Positions 32,954-42,202 of a stretch of DNA of 64,000 nucleotides are shown here, piece by piece (position 1 is the stretch's first letter; every line of letters starts with the position of its first letter). This DNA is from Hymenobacter armeniacus (GTDB taxonomy: Bacteria; Bacteroidota; Bacteroidia; Cytophagales; Hymenobacteraceae), in NCBI RefSeq assembly GCF_014699055.1, contig NZ_JACXAC010000001.1, positions 558,001-622,000 of the forward strand, written 5' to 3'. Under the pieces are notes generated by a model that did no database searches, was not told the DNA's origin, and saw only the letters and a program-made list of their open reading frames with translations. The position numbers and the translations under genes were made by a program.

Positions 32954-33382
32954 ATGACCCCGTATGCTTTTGTTGATGTGTTGGGCGGCCCCTCGGTGGT
33001 GGGCGAGCCGATTGCCAGCGACTTGCAGCTGGTGGACGTGATTCAGCGGGGATTGCGGCGGCAGGCGCTCGACCACTTGGCGCGGCGCTCCCACTTGCCG
33101 CTGCCCGTGCTGGCGGCGGCCGTCGATTTATCGGTGCGCACGCTGCAGCGCTACACGCCGGCCCAGCGCCTCAAGGCCGATGCCACCGACCGGCTGGTGC
33201 AGCTGGCCACGCTCTACGCCGAGGGCTTCGACTTGTTTGGGGAAGACAAATTCCGCCACTGGATGGAGTCGTCGATTCCGGCCCTGGGCGGCCGCAAGCC
33301 CGTGGAGCTCATTAACACCACCGTGGGCATTCGGATGCTGCGCGACATCCTCGGGCGCATCGAGCACGGCGTTTTTGGGTAG
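32954..33382 (+). CDS. Xre/MbcA/ParS family antitoxin (DUF2384)
   Basis: This 142-residue protein has the two parts of Xre-RES antitoxins: an N-terminal helix-turn-helix (residues about 45-75, HLPLPVLAAAVDLSVRTLQR) that should bind the double operator just upstream, and the C-terminal DUF2384 toxin-binding domain (FDLFGEDKFRHWMESSIPAL, KPVELINTTVGIRMLRDILG, ending RIEHGVFG). It neutralises the RES toxin encoded three bases downstream and represses the operon, as in characterised pairs. The pair lies between valS and core genes with no other mobile signature. Confidence 0.93.
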   Translation: MTPYAFVDVLGGPSVVGEPIASDLQLVDVIQRGLRRQALDHLARRSHLPLPVLAAAVDLSVRTLQRYTPAQRLKADATDRLVQLATLYAEGFDLFGEDKFRHWMESSIPALGGRKPVELINTTVGIRMLRDILGRIEHGVFG

Positions 33383-33385
33383 GGC

Positions 33386-33844
33386 ATGGAAGTTTTCCGC
33401 CTGGCCCGCTACGCCCGCCGCCACGACCTGAGCGGCTACGGCGCCTACCTCTATGGCGGCCGCTGGAACCTGCCCGGCCTGGCCCTGCTCTACACCGCCG
33501 AGCAGCGCGCCATGGCCCTGCTCGAAACGCTGGTGCACCTGCCCGTAGAAGACCTGCCCGACGACATGTACCTGCTGACGCTGGACGTGCCCGACGACGC
33601 CAGCCGCGAAGCCCTCACGCCCGCCGACCTGCCGCCCGACTGGCAGCGCCTGTCCATGCCGCAGCCCACGGCCACCATCGGGCACCAGTGGCTGCAGTCG
33701 GGCCGCAGCCTGGCGCTGCAGGTGCCTTCCGTGGTGGTGCCGCAGGAGCGCAACCTGCTGCTCAACCCCGCGCACCCCGAGTTCATCCGGGTGCGGCTGC
33801 TCGACGCCCAGCCGTTTCACTTCGACGAGCGGCTCCGGAAATAG
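33386..33844 (+). CDS. RES-domain toxin (NAD+ phosphorylase/hydrolase family)
   Basis: A 152-residue RES-domain protein. The name-giving residues are visible: Arg in YGGRWNLPG, Glu in LLETLVHLP, and Ser in LQVPSVVVPQERNLLLNP. The family degrades NAD+ (with phosphate in MbcT) and stops growth until the antitoxin returns. The start ATG 33386 follows the antitoxin stop by three bases, so the genes are co-translated. The fold region NLLLNPAHPEFIRVRLLDAQPFHFDERL closes the domain as in other members. All key residues look intact, so the toxin should be active. Confidence 0.93.
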   Translation: MEVFRLARYARRHDLSGYGAYLYGGRWNLPGLALLYTAEQRAMALLETLVHLPVEDLPDDMYLLTLDVPDDASREALTPADLPPDWQRLSMPQPTATIGHQWLQSGRSLALQVPSVVVPQERNLLLNPAHPEFIRVRLLDAQPFHFDERLRK

Positions 33845-33855
33845 CGGCTGGGTTG

Positions 33856-34053
33856 CTATTGCGGTATGCCGCCCGGCTGCTTCTTCTGCAGCGGGGCCAA
33901 CTGATTCTGCAGCTGAAAGGTTACTTTCTGGCAATCAGCGAAGCGCTGCTCCGATGCCTGTAGGGCTTTTTGGGTAGCATCGAGCTGTTGGTAGAGGTAG
34001 CCAATGAGGCCCAGGGCTAGTACCAGGGCGCCGAGGTAAATGATGTTCTTCAT
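33856..34053 (-). CDS. Small membrane protein with coiled coil
   Basis: A 65-residue protein from ATG 34053 (MKNIIYLGALVLALGLIGYL) with one N-terminal transmembrane helix (residues about 4-22), followed by a coiled-coil-like stretch (QLDATQKALQASEQRFADCQ) and a Lys/Pro-rich end. The frame extends to 34083 but into a repeat, so the ATG at 34053 is preferred. It is convergent with the RES toxin, 11 bases away. No family recognised. Confidence 0.55.
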   Translation of the reverse strand: MKNIIYLGALVLALGLIGYLYQQLDATQKALQASEQRFADCQKVTFQLQNQLAPLQKKQPGGIPQ

Positions 34054-34068
34054 GACTGAGTAAAAAAC

Positions 34069-34150
34069 TGTCATCCTGAGCACAGCGAAGGACCTTATCG
34101 CGCTGGAACATCCTGGCGTGATAAGGTCCTTCGCTGTGCTCAGGATGACA
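34069..34150. repeat. Interspersed inverted repeat, TGTCATCCTGAGC family, copy 1
   Basis: Arms 34069-34099 and 34120-34150 are exact 31-base reverse complements (outer end TGTCATCCTGAGC, inner end GGACCTTATC). The spacer is 20 bases. The same arms occur at 38572-38660, and both copies are followed by AAATTGGG. It sits between two minus-strand genes. Confidence 0.9.
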
Positions 34151-34161
34151 AATTGGGTTGC

Positions 34162-35556
34162 TTAAATCGCCGTGTTCGGGTCGAACTGCTCCAGGTAGTC
34201 GGCCACCCGGCGCACGAACATGCCGCCGAGCGAACCGTCGACCACGCGGTGGTCGTAGCTGTGGCTCAGGAACATGAAGTGACGAATGCCGATGAGGTCG
34301 CCCTGCGGCGTCTCAATCACGGCCGGCTTCTTCTTGATGGCGCCCACGGCCATGATGGCCACCTGCGGCTGCATGATGATGGGCGTGCCCATCACGTTGC
34401 CGAACGAACCCACGTTGCTCAGCGTGTAGGTGCCGCCTTCGAGGTCGGCGGGCGTGAGCTTGTTGATGCGGGCGCGGTTGGCCAGGTCGTTCACCTTCTT
34501 GGTCAGGCCGTTGAGGTTGAGCTGGTCGGCGTTGTGGATGACGGGCACAATCAGGTTGCCCGAGGGCAGGGCCACGGCCACGCCAATGTTGATGTCGCGC
34601 TTCTTCACGATGTAGTCGCCGTCCACCGACACGTTGATGTTCGGGAAGTCCTGAATGGCGCGGGCCACGGCCTGAATGAAGATGGGCGTGAAGGTGAGGT
34701 TTTCGCCCTCGCGCTTCTTGTAGGCGTCCTTGTGCTTGTTGCGCCAGTTCACGATGTCCGTCACGTCGGCCTCCACGAAGCTGGTGACGTGCGGCGAAAT
34801 GCGCTTCGAGTCCACCATGCGCTGCGCAATCATCTTGCGCATGCGGTCCATCTCAATCAGCTCCTGGCCGCCGCTCACGCTGGGCGCGGGTTTGGACGCT
34901 GCGGCGGGCGCCGCGGCCGCGGGCGCGGCCTGCGGCTGCGGCGCCGACACGGCGGCCGGCGCAGGAGCGGCGGGCGCCGCCGCAGCCGGTGCCGAAGCAG
35001 CCGCCGTAAACGACGGCTTGCCGGCGGCCACGTAGTCCAGAATGTCTTTCTTGGTCACGCGGCCTTCCTTGCCGGTGCCGGGCAGGTATTCGAGGTCGGT
35101 CATGCTCACGCCTTCTTCGCGGGCAATGCTCAGCACCAGGGGCGAGAGGAAGCGGCCGGGCTGGTGCTCGGCACCGGCGACGGACGCGGCCTGCTGGGCC
35201 GCCTGCGGGTCGTGGGGCTCGGGCAGGTACGGCACGGCAACTGCGGCGGCCTCGGCGTGCTGGCCGTTGCTGGAAGGAGCGGCGGCGGCAGGAGCGGCGG
35301 CCCCGGCGCTGGCGGCATCGGTTTCCACCACGGCAATGGGGGCGCCCACGGCCACTACCTGGCCTTCCTGCACCAGAATTTCCTGCAGCACCCCGGCGTG
35401 GATGGCCGGCACTTCGGTGTCCACTTTGTCGGTGGCCACTTCCAGCACCGATTCGTCCTGCTCAATCGTGTCGCCAACTTGTTTCAGCCATTTCAGGACG
35501 GTGCCTTCCATGATGGATTCGCCCATCTTGGGCATCGTCATTTCCACTCGTGCCAT
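34162..35556 (-). CDS. 2-oxo acid dehydrogenase complex, dihydrolipoyl acyltransferase (E2)
   Basis: The 464-residue E2 core starts at ATG 35556 (MARVEMTMPKMGESIMEG). The lipoyl domain (residues 1-77) has its lipoylated Lys44 in ATDKVDTE. A first Ala/Pro-rich linker, the peripheral-subunit-binding domain (LSPLVLSIAREEGVSMTDLE, TGKEGRVTKKDILDYV) and a second Ala/Pro linker follow. The catalytic domain has MRKMIAQRMVDSKR and the active site SYDHRVVDGSLGG with the catalytic His. The TDKVDTE form is typical of branched-chain or 2-oxoglutarate E2 and less of pyruvate E2, but the substrate cannot be fixed. No E1 or E3 gene is adjacent. Confidence 0.95.
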   Translation of the reverse strand: MARVEMTMPKMGESIMEGTVLKWLKQVGDTIEQDESVLEVATDKVDTEVPAIHAGVLQEILVQEGQVVAVGAPIAVVETDAASAGAAAPAAAAPSSNGQHAEAAAVAVPYLPEPHDPQAAQQAASVAGAEHQPGRFLSPLVLSIAREEGVSMTDLEYLPGTGKEGRVTKKDILDYVAAGKPSFTAAASAPAAAAPAAPAPAAVSAPQPQAAPAAAAPAAASKPAPSVSGGQELIEMDRMRKMIAQRMVDSKRISPHVTSFVEADVTDIVNWRNKHKDAYKKREGENLTFTPIFIQAVARAIQDFPNINVSVDGDYIVKKRDINIGVAVALPSGNLIVPVIHNADQLNLNGLTKKVNDLANRARINKLTPADLEGGTYTLSNVGSFGNVMGTPIIMQPQVAIMAVGAIKKKPAVIETPQGDLIGIRHFMFLSHSYDHRVVDGSLGGMFVRRVADYLEQFDPNTAI

Positions 35557-35606
35557 AGGTAAGGAGGAGTATTTTGGTAATAGGGTGGGGTGGGAGTTTA
35601 GAGCCG

Positions 35607-35614
35607 CAAAGGTA
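35607..35614 (-). promoter_or_regulatory. Bacteroidota -7 box for the E2 gene
   Basis: On the minus strand TACCTTTG lies 50 bases upstream of the E2 ATG at 35556. Confidence 0.5.
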
Positions 35615-35719
35615 GCCAGAAAGCGCAACGCCTCCGGTGCGCACGGCACCGGAGGCGTTGGCGAACTTCAGCATCGCCCCACTGGCGGCGAAGCGCGAGC
35701 TAAGCGGCTGGCTGCCACT

Positions 35720-36121
35720 TCATCTCACGGTGATGGTGAACGTGTAGTAGCCAGTGGTCCGGCCCAGCGACGTCCCCGTTCGCTCGAAAGCTACCTTCAG
35801 CAACGCCTCCCGGCACAGCTCCTCTTGCCGTTTCGAGACGGAGCTGCTGACGGGCACCACGCTTTCAATGCGCCCGTTTTTATCCACCACAATCCGGAAG
35901 CGGACAGCCCCGGAAGCTTCATCGACGACTGCCGGCATTGGAGAACTGGCGAAACGCCAGCCCGACGCCCGGTTCGCACTGTCCAGCAGCAATGCGCTTG
36001 GCCTTCGGCCACTCGGGGCATTATCAAGCGGGCGCGGTGCTCCGGCCGGTGCCGCCGTTTGGGCCCGGGCCCCGTGCAAAGGAGCCGCTAACGTCACCAC
36101 CAGAAGGATTAGAAACTTCAT
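35720..36121 (-). CDS. Exported TonB C-terminal-like protein
   Basis: The product is 133 residues from ATG 36121 (MKFLILLVVTLAAPLHGARA). After the signal peptide and a Pro/Ala-rich stretch, residues about 60-133 look like a TonB C-terminal fold: GAVRFRIVVDKNGRIESVVP, a helix with CREALLKVAFERT, and the last strand GYYTFTITVR. The proline-rich spanning arm and the membrane anchor of true TonB are missing, so it is more likely a small periplasmic domain protein than an energy transducer. It is the most downstream of three minus-strand exported genes that may be co-transcribed. Confidence 0.7.
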   Translation of the reverse strand: MKFLILLVVTLAAPLHGARAQTAAPAGAPRPLDNAPSGRRPSALLLDSANRASGWRFASSPMPAVVDEASGAVRFRIVVDKNGRIESVVPVSSSVSKRQEELCREALLKVAFERTGTSLGRTTGYYTFTITVR

Positions 36122-36216
36122 CGTAAAAAACAAAGATGTGGACCGAATAACCGCCGCTTACGCCACCGTAGGAACCCAAGTAGGCTGGCGGTTAGCAGGC
36201 AGAGACACTTGCGGGC

Positions 36217-36624
36217 TTACTGCTGCGGCGCAGAATGGTCTCGTGCCGTGTGGTGGAAATGCCGGCGCCGCAGTTTGCGGCGGATATCGCGCGGCAAACC
36301 CCAGCCTTCCGCGTAAAGCTTGAGCACTTCCGCTTCGCGGGCCGGGCTGTAGCGGCCCAACTGCAGCAAACCCACCGCCAGGGGCACCCCGCCCAGCACG
36401 GCGGCCGACGCCACGTCGCTGCCATTGGGCTGTGGCGCAGCGTAAAGCGGATTCCCTACTGCCGTGCCCGCGGTGGCAGTGAGGCCCGTGGCCGTCCATC
36501 CTTCGCCACTGCCGCGTTTCTCCCGAAACAGCTTGTGCACCGCAAAAACGGTGTCGCGGCCTTGGGCGAGACCGGGCATGGAAAAGCCCACCAACAGGAG
36601 CAGCAGAAGCAAGGGAGCTTTCAT
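36217..36624 (-). CDS. Exported hypothetical protein
   Basis: A 135-residue protein with a clear signal peptide (MKAPLLLLLLLVGFSMPGLAQ). A helical hydrophobic stretch (VASAAVLGGVPLAVGLLQLG, residues about 71-90) may insert in a membrane, followed by a conserved-looking basic region (AREAEVLKLYAEGWGLP, DIRRKL) and a His/Arg-rich end. I do not recognise a family. It lies 96 bases upstream of the TonB-like gene on the same strand. Confidence 0.55.
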   Translation of the reverse strand: MKAPLLLLLLLVGFSMPGLAQGRDTVFAVHKLFREKRGSGEGWTATGLTATAGTAVGNPLYAAPQPNGSDVASAAVLGGVPLAVGLLQLGRYSPAREAEVLKLYAEGWGLPRDIRRKLRRRHFHHTARDHSAPQQ

Positions 36625-36715
36625 TGGGGAGGAGAAAAAGCGCAGTTAAAACTCTTTTCAAGAGCTTTGGCTACGCCCGGTAGTTGCAAGCGCGCCGGCC
36701 AAATCCCACCACAAT

Positions 36716-37087
36716 TTATTCGCTGACCGAGATGTTGGGAATTCCCTGCTCGGCGAGGTCCCCGCCCGTTGCGGCCGGCGCCGTTTGATACTTCGAGAAG
36801 CAAATGCTGCGGTTCGAAGCGTAGCGGTTGGTGGGGTCGTTGATGATGACAACGTGCGCGAACGTACCAAACTCCTTGCCCTCGTACAGTAAGGTTTGCT
36901 TAATGCCCAGGTCGGGTTTGTTTACCACGTCCACGTAAATGCGCCGGCCTACGCCTTTCGGTCCGGGCTTCGCATACAGCACCGTGGTTTCGATGCTGCC
37001 GGTGCACGGCGCATCGCAGGCGGTAAGCATCAGCGCAACGCATGCCCACAGCGCGCTTGTGAAAAACGGATACCTGAATCGAGCCAT
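36716..37087 (-). CDS. Putative lipoprotein of unknown function
   Basis: The product is 123 residues from ATG 37087 (MARFRYPFFTSALWACVALM), with a type II signal peptide ending in LTACDAPC, so the Cys in LTAC would be lipidated. The mature part has several Tyr-rich strands (RIYVDVVNKPDLGIKQTLLY, FGTFAHVVIINDP) and a single further Cys. The pattern suggests a small beta-rich envelope protein. No family recognised. It is first of three short exported genes reading away from accC. Confidence 0.6.
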   Translation of the reverse strand: MARFRYPFFTSALWACVALMLTACDAPCTGSIETTVLYAKPGPKGVGRRIYVDVVNKPDLGIKQTLLYEGKEFGTFAHVVIINDPTNRYASNRSICFSKYQTAPAATGGDLAEQGIPNISVSE

Positions 37088-37143
37088 AAAGTGACGGCGC
37101 AGAAGCAATGTCAAGACTGATAAAACGCGCATGCAAACAACCG

Positions 37144-37179
37144 CAAAAATAAAACGCCCGACCTCGAAAGGCCGGGCGT
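37144..37179 (-). terminator. Terminator after accC
   Basis: The stem ACGCCCG (37154-37160) with CGGGCGT (37173-37179), plus inner CCT/AGG pairs, is followed on the minus strand by TTTTATTTTT. It lies 22 bases past the accC stop. Confidence 0.75.
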
Positions 37180-37201
37180 AGTTGTTAACAACCCGATTGG
37201 G

Positions 37202-38545
<1,344 letters not shown>

Positions 38546-38571
38546 GTGGGTGGGATGTCAGGTGTAAAAAC

Positions 38572-38660
38572 TGTCATCCTGAGCGGAACGAAGGACCTTA
38601 TCAAGTGAGAACGTTTTCCGCTCGTCGGTGATAAGGTCCTTCGCTCCGCTCAGGATGACA
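38572..38660. repeat. Interspersed inverted repeat, TGTCATCCTGAGC family, copy 2
   Basis: Arms 38572-38602 and 38630-38660 match with one mismatch in 31 (A versus G at the 17th base). The arms match copy 1 at 34069 closely, and the AAATTGGG flank is shared. The element lies in the transcribed gap between accB and accC. Confidence 0.9.
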
Positions 38661-38671
38661 AATTGGGGCAA

Positions 38672-39184
38672 CTATTCAATCAAAAACAGCGGCTGGTCGT
38701 ACTCCACCGGCGAAGCGTTTTCCACCAAGGCCTTCACAATGCGGCCGCTTTCCTCGGCCTCAATCTCGTTGAACAGCTTCATGGCCTCGATGATGCAGAT
38801 GACCTGGCCTTTCTCCACCATGTCGCCCACTTGCACAAACGCCGGCGCATCGGGGCCGCTGCTGCGGTAGAAGGTGCCAATCATGGGCGCCTTGAGGGGC
38901 TTGAAGTTGCCGCCGGCGGCTTCGGTGGGGGCGGCAGCGGCCGGTGCGGCGGCCGGGGCAGCGGCCGCCGGGGCCAGAGCTGCGGCCGGAGCCGGGGCGG
39001 GCGCGTGCACAGCGGCCGGAGCGGCGCTCATCACGTGCTTGGTATTGGGCTCCCGCTGCACCGAAATCTTGAATTCTTCGGTCTCAATGTTCACCTTGTT
39101 CAGGCCCGACTTGGCGATAAAATCAAGCAGCTCTTGCAGTTCTTTGGCTTTCATGGAGGCGTCCTTTTTGGGCGAGTTTGACAT
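38672..39184 (-). CDS. accB: Biotin carboxyl carrier protein of acetyl-CoA carboxylase
   Basis: BCCP has 170 residues. The N-terminal part carries the helical dimerisation region (KELQELLDFIAKSGLNKVNI), followed by a long Ala/Pro linker (residues about 55-95). The biotinyl domain has FYRSSGPDAPAFVQVGD and the biotin site EAMKLFNEIEAE with its Lys. ATG 39184 starts MSNSPKKDASMKAK; the second Met would also work. It is cotranscribed with accC. efp lies 90 bases upstream on the same strand. Confidence 0.96.
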   Translation of the reverse strand: MSNSPKKDASMKAKELQELLDFIAKSGLNKVNIETEEFKISVQREPNTKHVMSAAPAAVHAPAPAPAAALAPAAAAPAAAPAAAAPTEAAGGNFKPLKAPMIGTFYRSSGPDAPAFVQVGDMVEKGQVICIIEAMKLFNEIEAEESGRIVKALVENASPVEYDQPLFLIE

Positions 39185-39274
39185 TTTTAGCTATTAGCTT
39201 ATATGTTAGAGCGTCGGCCAATGGCCCGGGCCGCATGCAGGTCCTGGCCACTAGCCGACGGCTTAGAAAAAAGT

Positions 39275-39838
39275 CTACTTCACGCGCTCAACGTAGCTGT
39301 AGTCGCTGGTTTTGATGCGGATTTTGGTGTCCACGTCGATGAACAGCGGCACCTGAATGCGTGCGCCGGTTTCCACCGTGGCGGGCTTCAGGGTGTTGGT
39401 GGCGGTGTCGCCGCGCAGGCCGGGCTCGGTGTAGGTCACCACCAGGTCCACGGTGGTGGGCAGTTCGGCGGTGAGGGGCATTTCGGTTTCGGCGTGCATG
39501 AGGATGGTCACGTCCTGGCCTTCCTTCATCAGGTCGGCAAAGGGCACCATCTCCTCGGGCAGCACCACCTGCTCGAAGTCTTCCTTGTTCATGAAGGTGT
39601 AGCCGTAGTCGTCCTTGTAGAGGAACTGGTGCGGGCGCTGCTCCACGCGGGCCGTTTCCACCTTCACACCGGCGTTGAAGGTGTTGTCGATGGTGCGGCC
39701 GGTTTTGATGTTGCGCATTTTGGTGCGCACGAAGGCGGGACCTTTGCCGGGCTTCACGTGCTGAAACTCGGTGATGACGTGCAGCTCGTTGTTGTAGTTG
39801 AGAACGAGCCCGTTGCGGAAGTCGGCGGTTGATGCCAT
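39275..39838 (-). CDS. efp: Translation elongation factor P
   Basis: EF-P relieves ribosome stalling at polyproline stretches. The 187-residue protein has three beta-barrel domains and starts MASTADFRNGLVLNYNNELH. The tip loop is KPGKGPAFVRTK, with the Lys after the first Gly in the position that is modified in other bacteria. The last domain ends GARIQVPLFIDVDTKIRIKT. It lies between fabH and accB, a conserved spot in Bacteroidota. fabH upstream is followed by a hairpin, so efp may have its own promoter. Confidence 0.97.
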   Translation of the reverse strand: MASTADFRNGLVLNYNNELHVITEFQHVKPGKGPAFVRTKMRNIKTGRTIDNTFNAGVKVETARVEQRPHQFLYKDDYGYTFMNKEDFEQVVLPEEMVPFADLMKEGQDVTILMHAETEMPLTAELPTTVDLVVTYTEPGLRGDTATNTLKPATVETGARIQVPLFIDVDTKIRIKTSDYSYVERVK

Positions 39839-39946
39839 GGGGTTAAGCTTTTAAGCAAATGGCCGGAAGCCACTGGCTTGTTGGTGGGGAATTCTGTTTA
39901 GCCGAAGCCGGAGAAAGCCGTCAGCGTTCTGATTGCTGAAAAAAGG

Positions 39947-39981
39947 GAAAGCCGTCAGCAGCTACAAAGCTAACGGCTTTC
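39947..39981 (-). terminator. Hairpin after fabH
   Basis: Arms GAAAGCCGT (39947-39955) and ACGGCTTTC (39973-39981) enclose a 17-base loop, and on the minus strand a CCCTTTTTT tract follows within six bases. The stem begins three bases after the fabH stop. Confidence 0.6.
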
Positions 39982-39983
39982 AG

Positions 39984-40997
39984 TTACTTACCCGCGGCGA
40001 CGTTGTCGCCGTCGTAAGCCCATTTGAGGTAGATGGAGCCCCAGGTGAAGCCGCCCCCGAAGGCCGCCAGCACCAGGTTGTCGCCGCGGCGCAGCTGGCT
40101 TTCGTAGTCGGCCAGGCACAGCGGGATGGTGCCGTTGGTGGTGTTGCCGTAGCGGTCAATGTTGAGCATCACCTTTTCCGGGCCCACGCCCATGCGGTTG
40201 GCGGTGGCGTCGATGATGCGCTTGTTGGCCTGGTGGGGCACCAGCCAGGCCACGTCGTGCTTGCTGAGGTGGTTGCGCTCCATCACCTGGGCGGCCACGT
40301 CGGCCATGCTCTTCACGGCAAACTTGAACACGGTGGCGCCTTCCTGGTAGATGTAGTGCTCCTTGGCGTCCACGGTTTCGTGGGAGGGCGGGCGGCGGCT
40401 GCCGCCGGCCTTCTGGTGCAGATAGGCCTCGCCGCTGCCGTCGGTGCGCAGCACCTGGTCGAGGATGCCGAAGCCGTCGGTGCTGGGTTCGAGCAGCACG
40501 GCGGCGGCGCCGTCGCCGAACAGGATGCAGTTGGCGCGGTCGGTGTAGTCCACGATGGACGACATCTTATCGGCCCCCACCACAATCACCTTCTTGTAGG
40601 TGCCGGCCTGAATGAACTGGGCGCCGGTGGCCAGCGCAAACAGGAACGTGGAGCAGGCCGCGTTCATGTCGTAGCTGAAGGCCTTGGTGATGCCCACCTT
40701 GTTGGAAATGATGTTTGCCGTGGCCGGAAACAGCATGTCAGGCGTGGTAGTGGCGCAAATCAGCAGCTCCACGTCGTCGGGGTGGGTGCCGGTTTTGTCG
40801 AGCAGGTTCTGCACGGCCTTGATGCCCATCACGGAAGTGCCTTGGTTGTCGCCCTTCAAAATCCGGCGCTCCCGGATGCCGGTGCGCGACATTATCCATT
40901 CGTCGTTGGTGTCCACCAGCTTCTCCAGCTCGGCATTCGTCAGCACATAATCGGGCACGTAGGCGCCCACGCCGGTGATGGCAGCAGTAATCTTCAT
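39984..40997 (-). CDS. fabH: 3-oxoacyl-ACP synthase III (KASIII)
   Basis: FabH condenses acetyl-CoA (or a branched starter) with malonyl-ACP to begin fatty-acid synthesis. The 337-residue thiolase-fold enzyme has the catalytic Cys115 in [12 protein letters not shown], the catalytic His in [12 protein letters not shown], and the Asn in the later [12 protein letters not shown] block. The motif RTGIRERR near residue 40 is usual. The start ATG 40997 is only five bases after a TACTTTTG promoter box, so the message is nearly leaderless. plsX lies upstream. Confidence 0.97.
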   Translation of the reverse strand: MKITAAITGVGAYVPDYVLTNAELEKLVDTNDEWIMSRTGIRERRILKGDNQGTSVMGIKAVQNLLDKTGTHPDDVELLICATTTPDMLFPATANIISNKVGITKAFSYDMNAACSTFLFALATGAQFIQAGTYKKVIVVGADKMSSIVDYTDRANCILFGDGAAAVLLEPSTDGFGILDQVLRTDGSGEAYLHQKAGGSRRPPSHETVDAKEHYIYQEGATVFKFAVKSMADVAAQVMERNHLSKHDVAWLVPHQANKRIIDATANRMGVGPEKVMLNIDRYGNTTNGTIPLCLADYESQLRRGDNLVLAAFGGGFTWGSIYLKWAYDGDNVAAGK

Positions 40998-41002
40998 ACG
41001 GG

Positions 41003-41010
41003 CAAAAGTA
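41003..41010 (-). promoter_or_regulatory. Bacteroidota -7 box immediately before fabH
   Basis: On the minus strand TACTTTTG is followed by CCCGT and then the fabH ATG, so transcription would begin at or just before the start codon. Confidence 0.55.
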
Positions 41011-41146
41011 GGCGGGGCAAGCGAGAGTTAGGTATTGGGGCCGAAAATGGCCCTGGCCTTCGCGGCAGGCGCGGACGCGGAGCCGGCCGGCAGGTAAAAA
41101 AAATCCGGCCGGAGCCGGAGGTTTTTTCACCACCGCGGGGCACGGG

Positions 41147-42088
41147 TCAGGTTTTAAAAGTAGCCTTTATTTGGTCAACAATGCCCGATTCGGCCATGTT
41201 GAAGCCCTGCACCAGCATGTTGCAGATGGCCAGCGGGGTGCTGCGGCCGTGCCCGATGATGGCGTTGTCGTTGATGCCCAGGATGGGCGAGCCGCCCACG
41301 GCCTCGTAGTTGAATTTGTCGAAAAACGGGTCGTGAATGTGCTTCTCCTCCATCATTTCGTAGATGGATTCGGCCATTTTCAGCAGGATGTTGCCCGTGA
41401 AGCCGTCGCACACAATCACGTCGGCGCGGTCGTTGAACATGTCGCGCCCTTCCAAATTGCCCACAAACTGCACGTGCGGGTTGGCTTTCAGCAACTGGTA
41501 TGCGGCTTGGGTGAGGGGCGTGCCTTTGCCCTCTTCCTCGCCCAGGTTCACCAAGCCTACTTTGGGGTGGGCGATGCCCAGCACGTACTGCGCGTACAGC
41601 GAGCCAAGCTCGCCGAACTGCTCCAGCATTTCGGGCTTGCATTCGGCGTTGGCGCCCACGTCGAGCAGAATGCCGAAGCTGTCCTTGAGCTTGGGAACGA
41701 AGTTGGCAATGGCCGGGCGAATGACGCCGGGCACGGCTTTCACCGTGAGCATGGCGCCCACGAGCATGGCGCCCGTGTTGCCGGCCGAGCAAAACGCGTC
41801 GACCTCGCCGGCCAACAGCATTTTATAGCCCACGGCAATGCTGGAGTCCTGCTTTTGCTGGAAGGCCCGGGCGGGGTGTTCGCCCATGTCGATGATTTGC
41901 GATGCGGGCACAAACTCGAGGGCGGCACCGGCCGGGCCCGCGGCCTGCAGCAAGGGCCGCACGGCATCTTCCTGACCAATGAGGACGATGGTGGCCCGGC
42001 CGGCCAGCTGCTCGGCCGCCTGCAGGGCACCCGCCACGGCGGCTTGGGGGGCGAAGTCGCCGCCCATTGCGTCGAGGGCTATTTTCAT
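41147..42088 (-). CDS. plsX: Phosphate acyltransferase PlsX
   Basis: PlsX makes acyl-phosphate from acyl-ACP, the first step of phospholipid assembly through PlsY. The 313-residue protein starts at ATG 42088 (MKIALDAMGGDFAPQAAV), matching the family signature; 14 more codons upstream are not conserved. Other blocks are FCSAGNTGAMLVGAML, DVGANAECKPEMLEQF, GLVNLGEEEGKGTPL and VCDGFTGNILLKMAES. It is in a unit with rpmF and DUF177 upstream and fabH downstream. Confidence 0.97.
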   Translation of the reverse strand: MKIALDAMGGDFAPQAAVAGALQAAEQLAGRATIVLIGQEDAVRPLLQAAGPAGAALEFVPASQIIDMGEHPARAFQQKQDSSIAVGYKMLLAGEVDAFCSAGNTGAMLVGAMLTVKAVPGVIRPAIANFVPKLKDSFGILLDVGANAECKPEMLEQFGELGSLYAQYVLGIAHPKVGLVNLGEEEGKGTPLTQAAYQLLKANPHVQFVGNLEGRDMFNDRADVIVCDGFTGNILLKMAESIYEMMEEKHIHDPFFDKFNYEAVGGSPILGINDNAIIGHGRSTPLAICNMLVQGFNMAESGIVDQIKATFKT

Positions 42089-42202
42089 GTACGAGGTGTT
42101 TGGATGGTCAGCGGAAAGAGTAGTTACCAAAAGTCCGGCCCCGCTGGCTTATAAAAAGAGCGAAGCCGGACCGTAGGGCCGCGAAGTAACAACCAAACGC
42201 GC

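Noticed and set aside
32954..33844. Genomic island around the Xre-RES pair
   Set aside because: Base composition matches the flanks and no integrase, repeat or tRNA lies beside it.
34153..35562. Open frame opposite the E2 gene with a run of Gly/Arg residues
   Set aside because: It mirrors the Ala/Pro linkers of E2; typical shadow.
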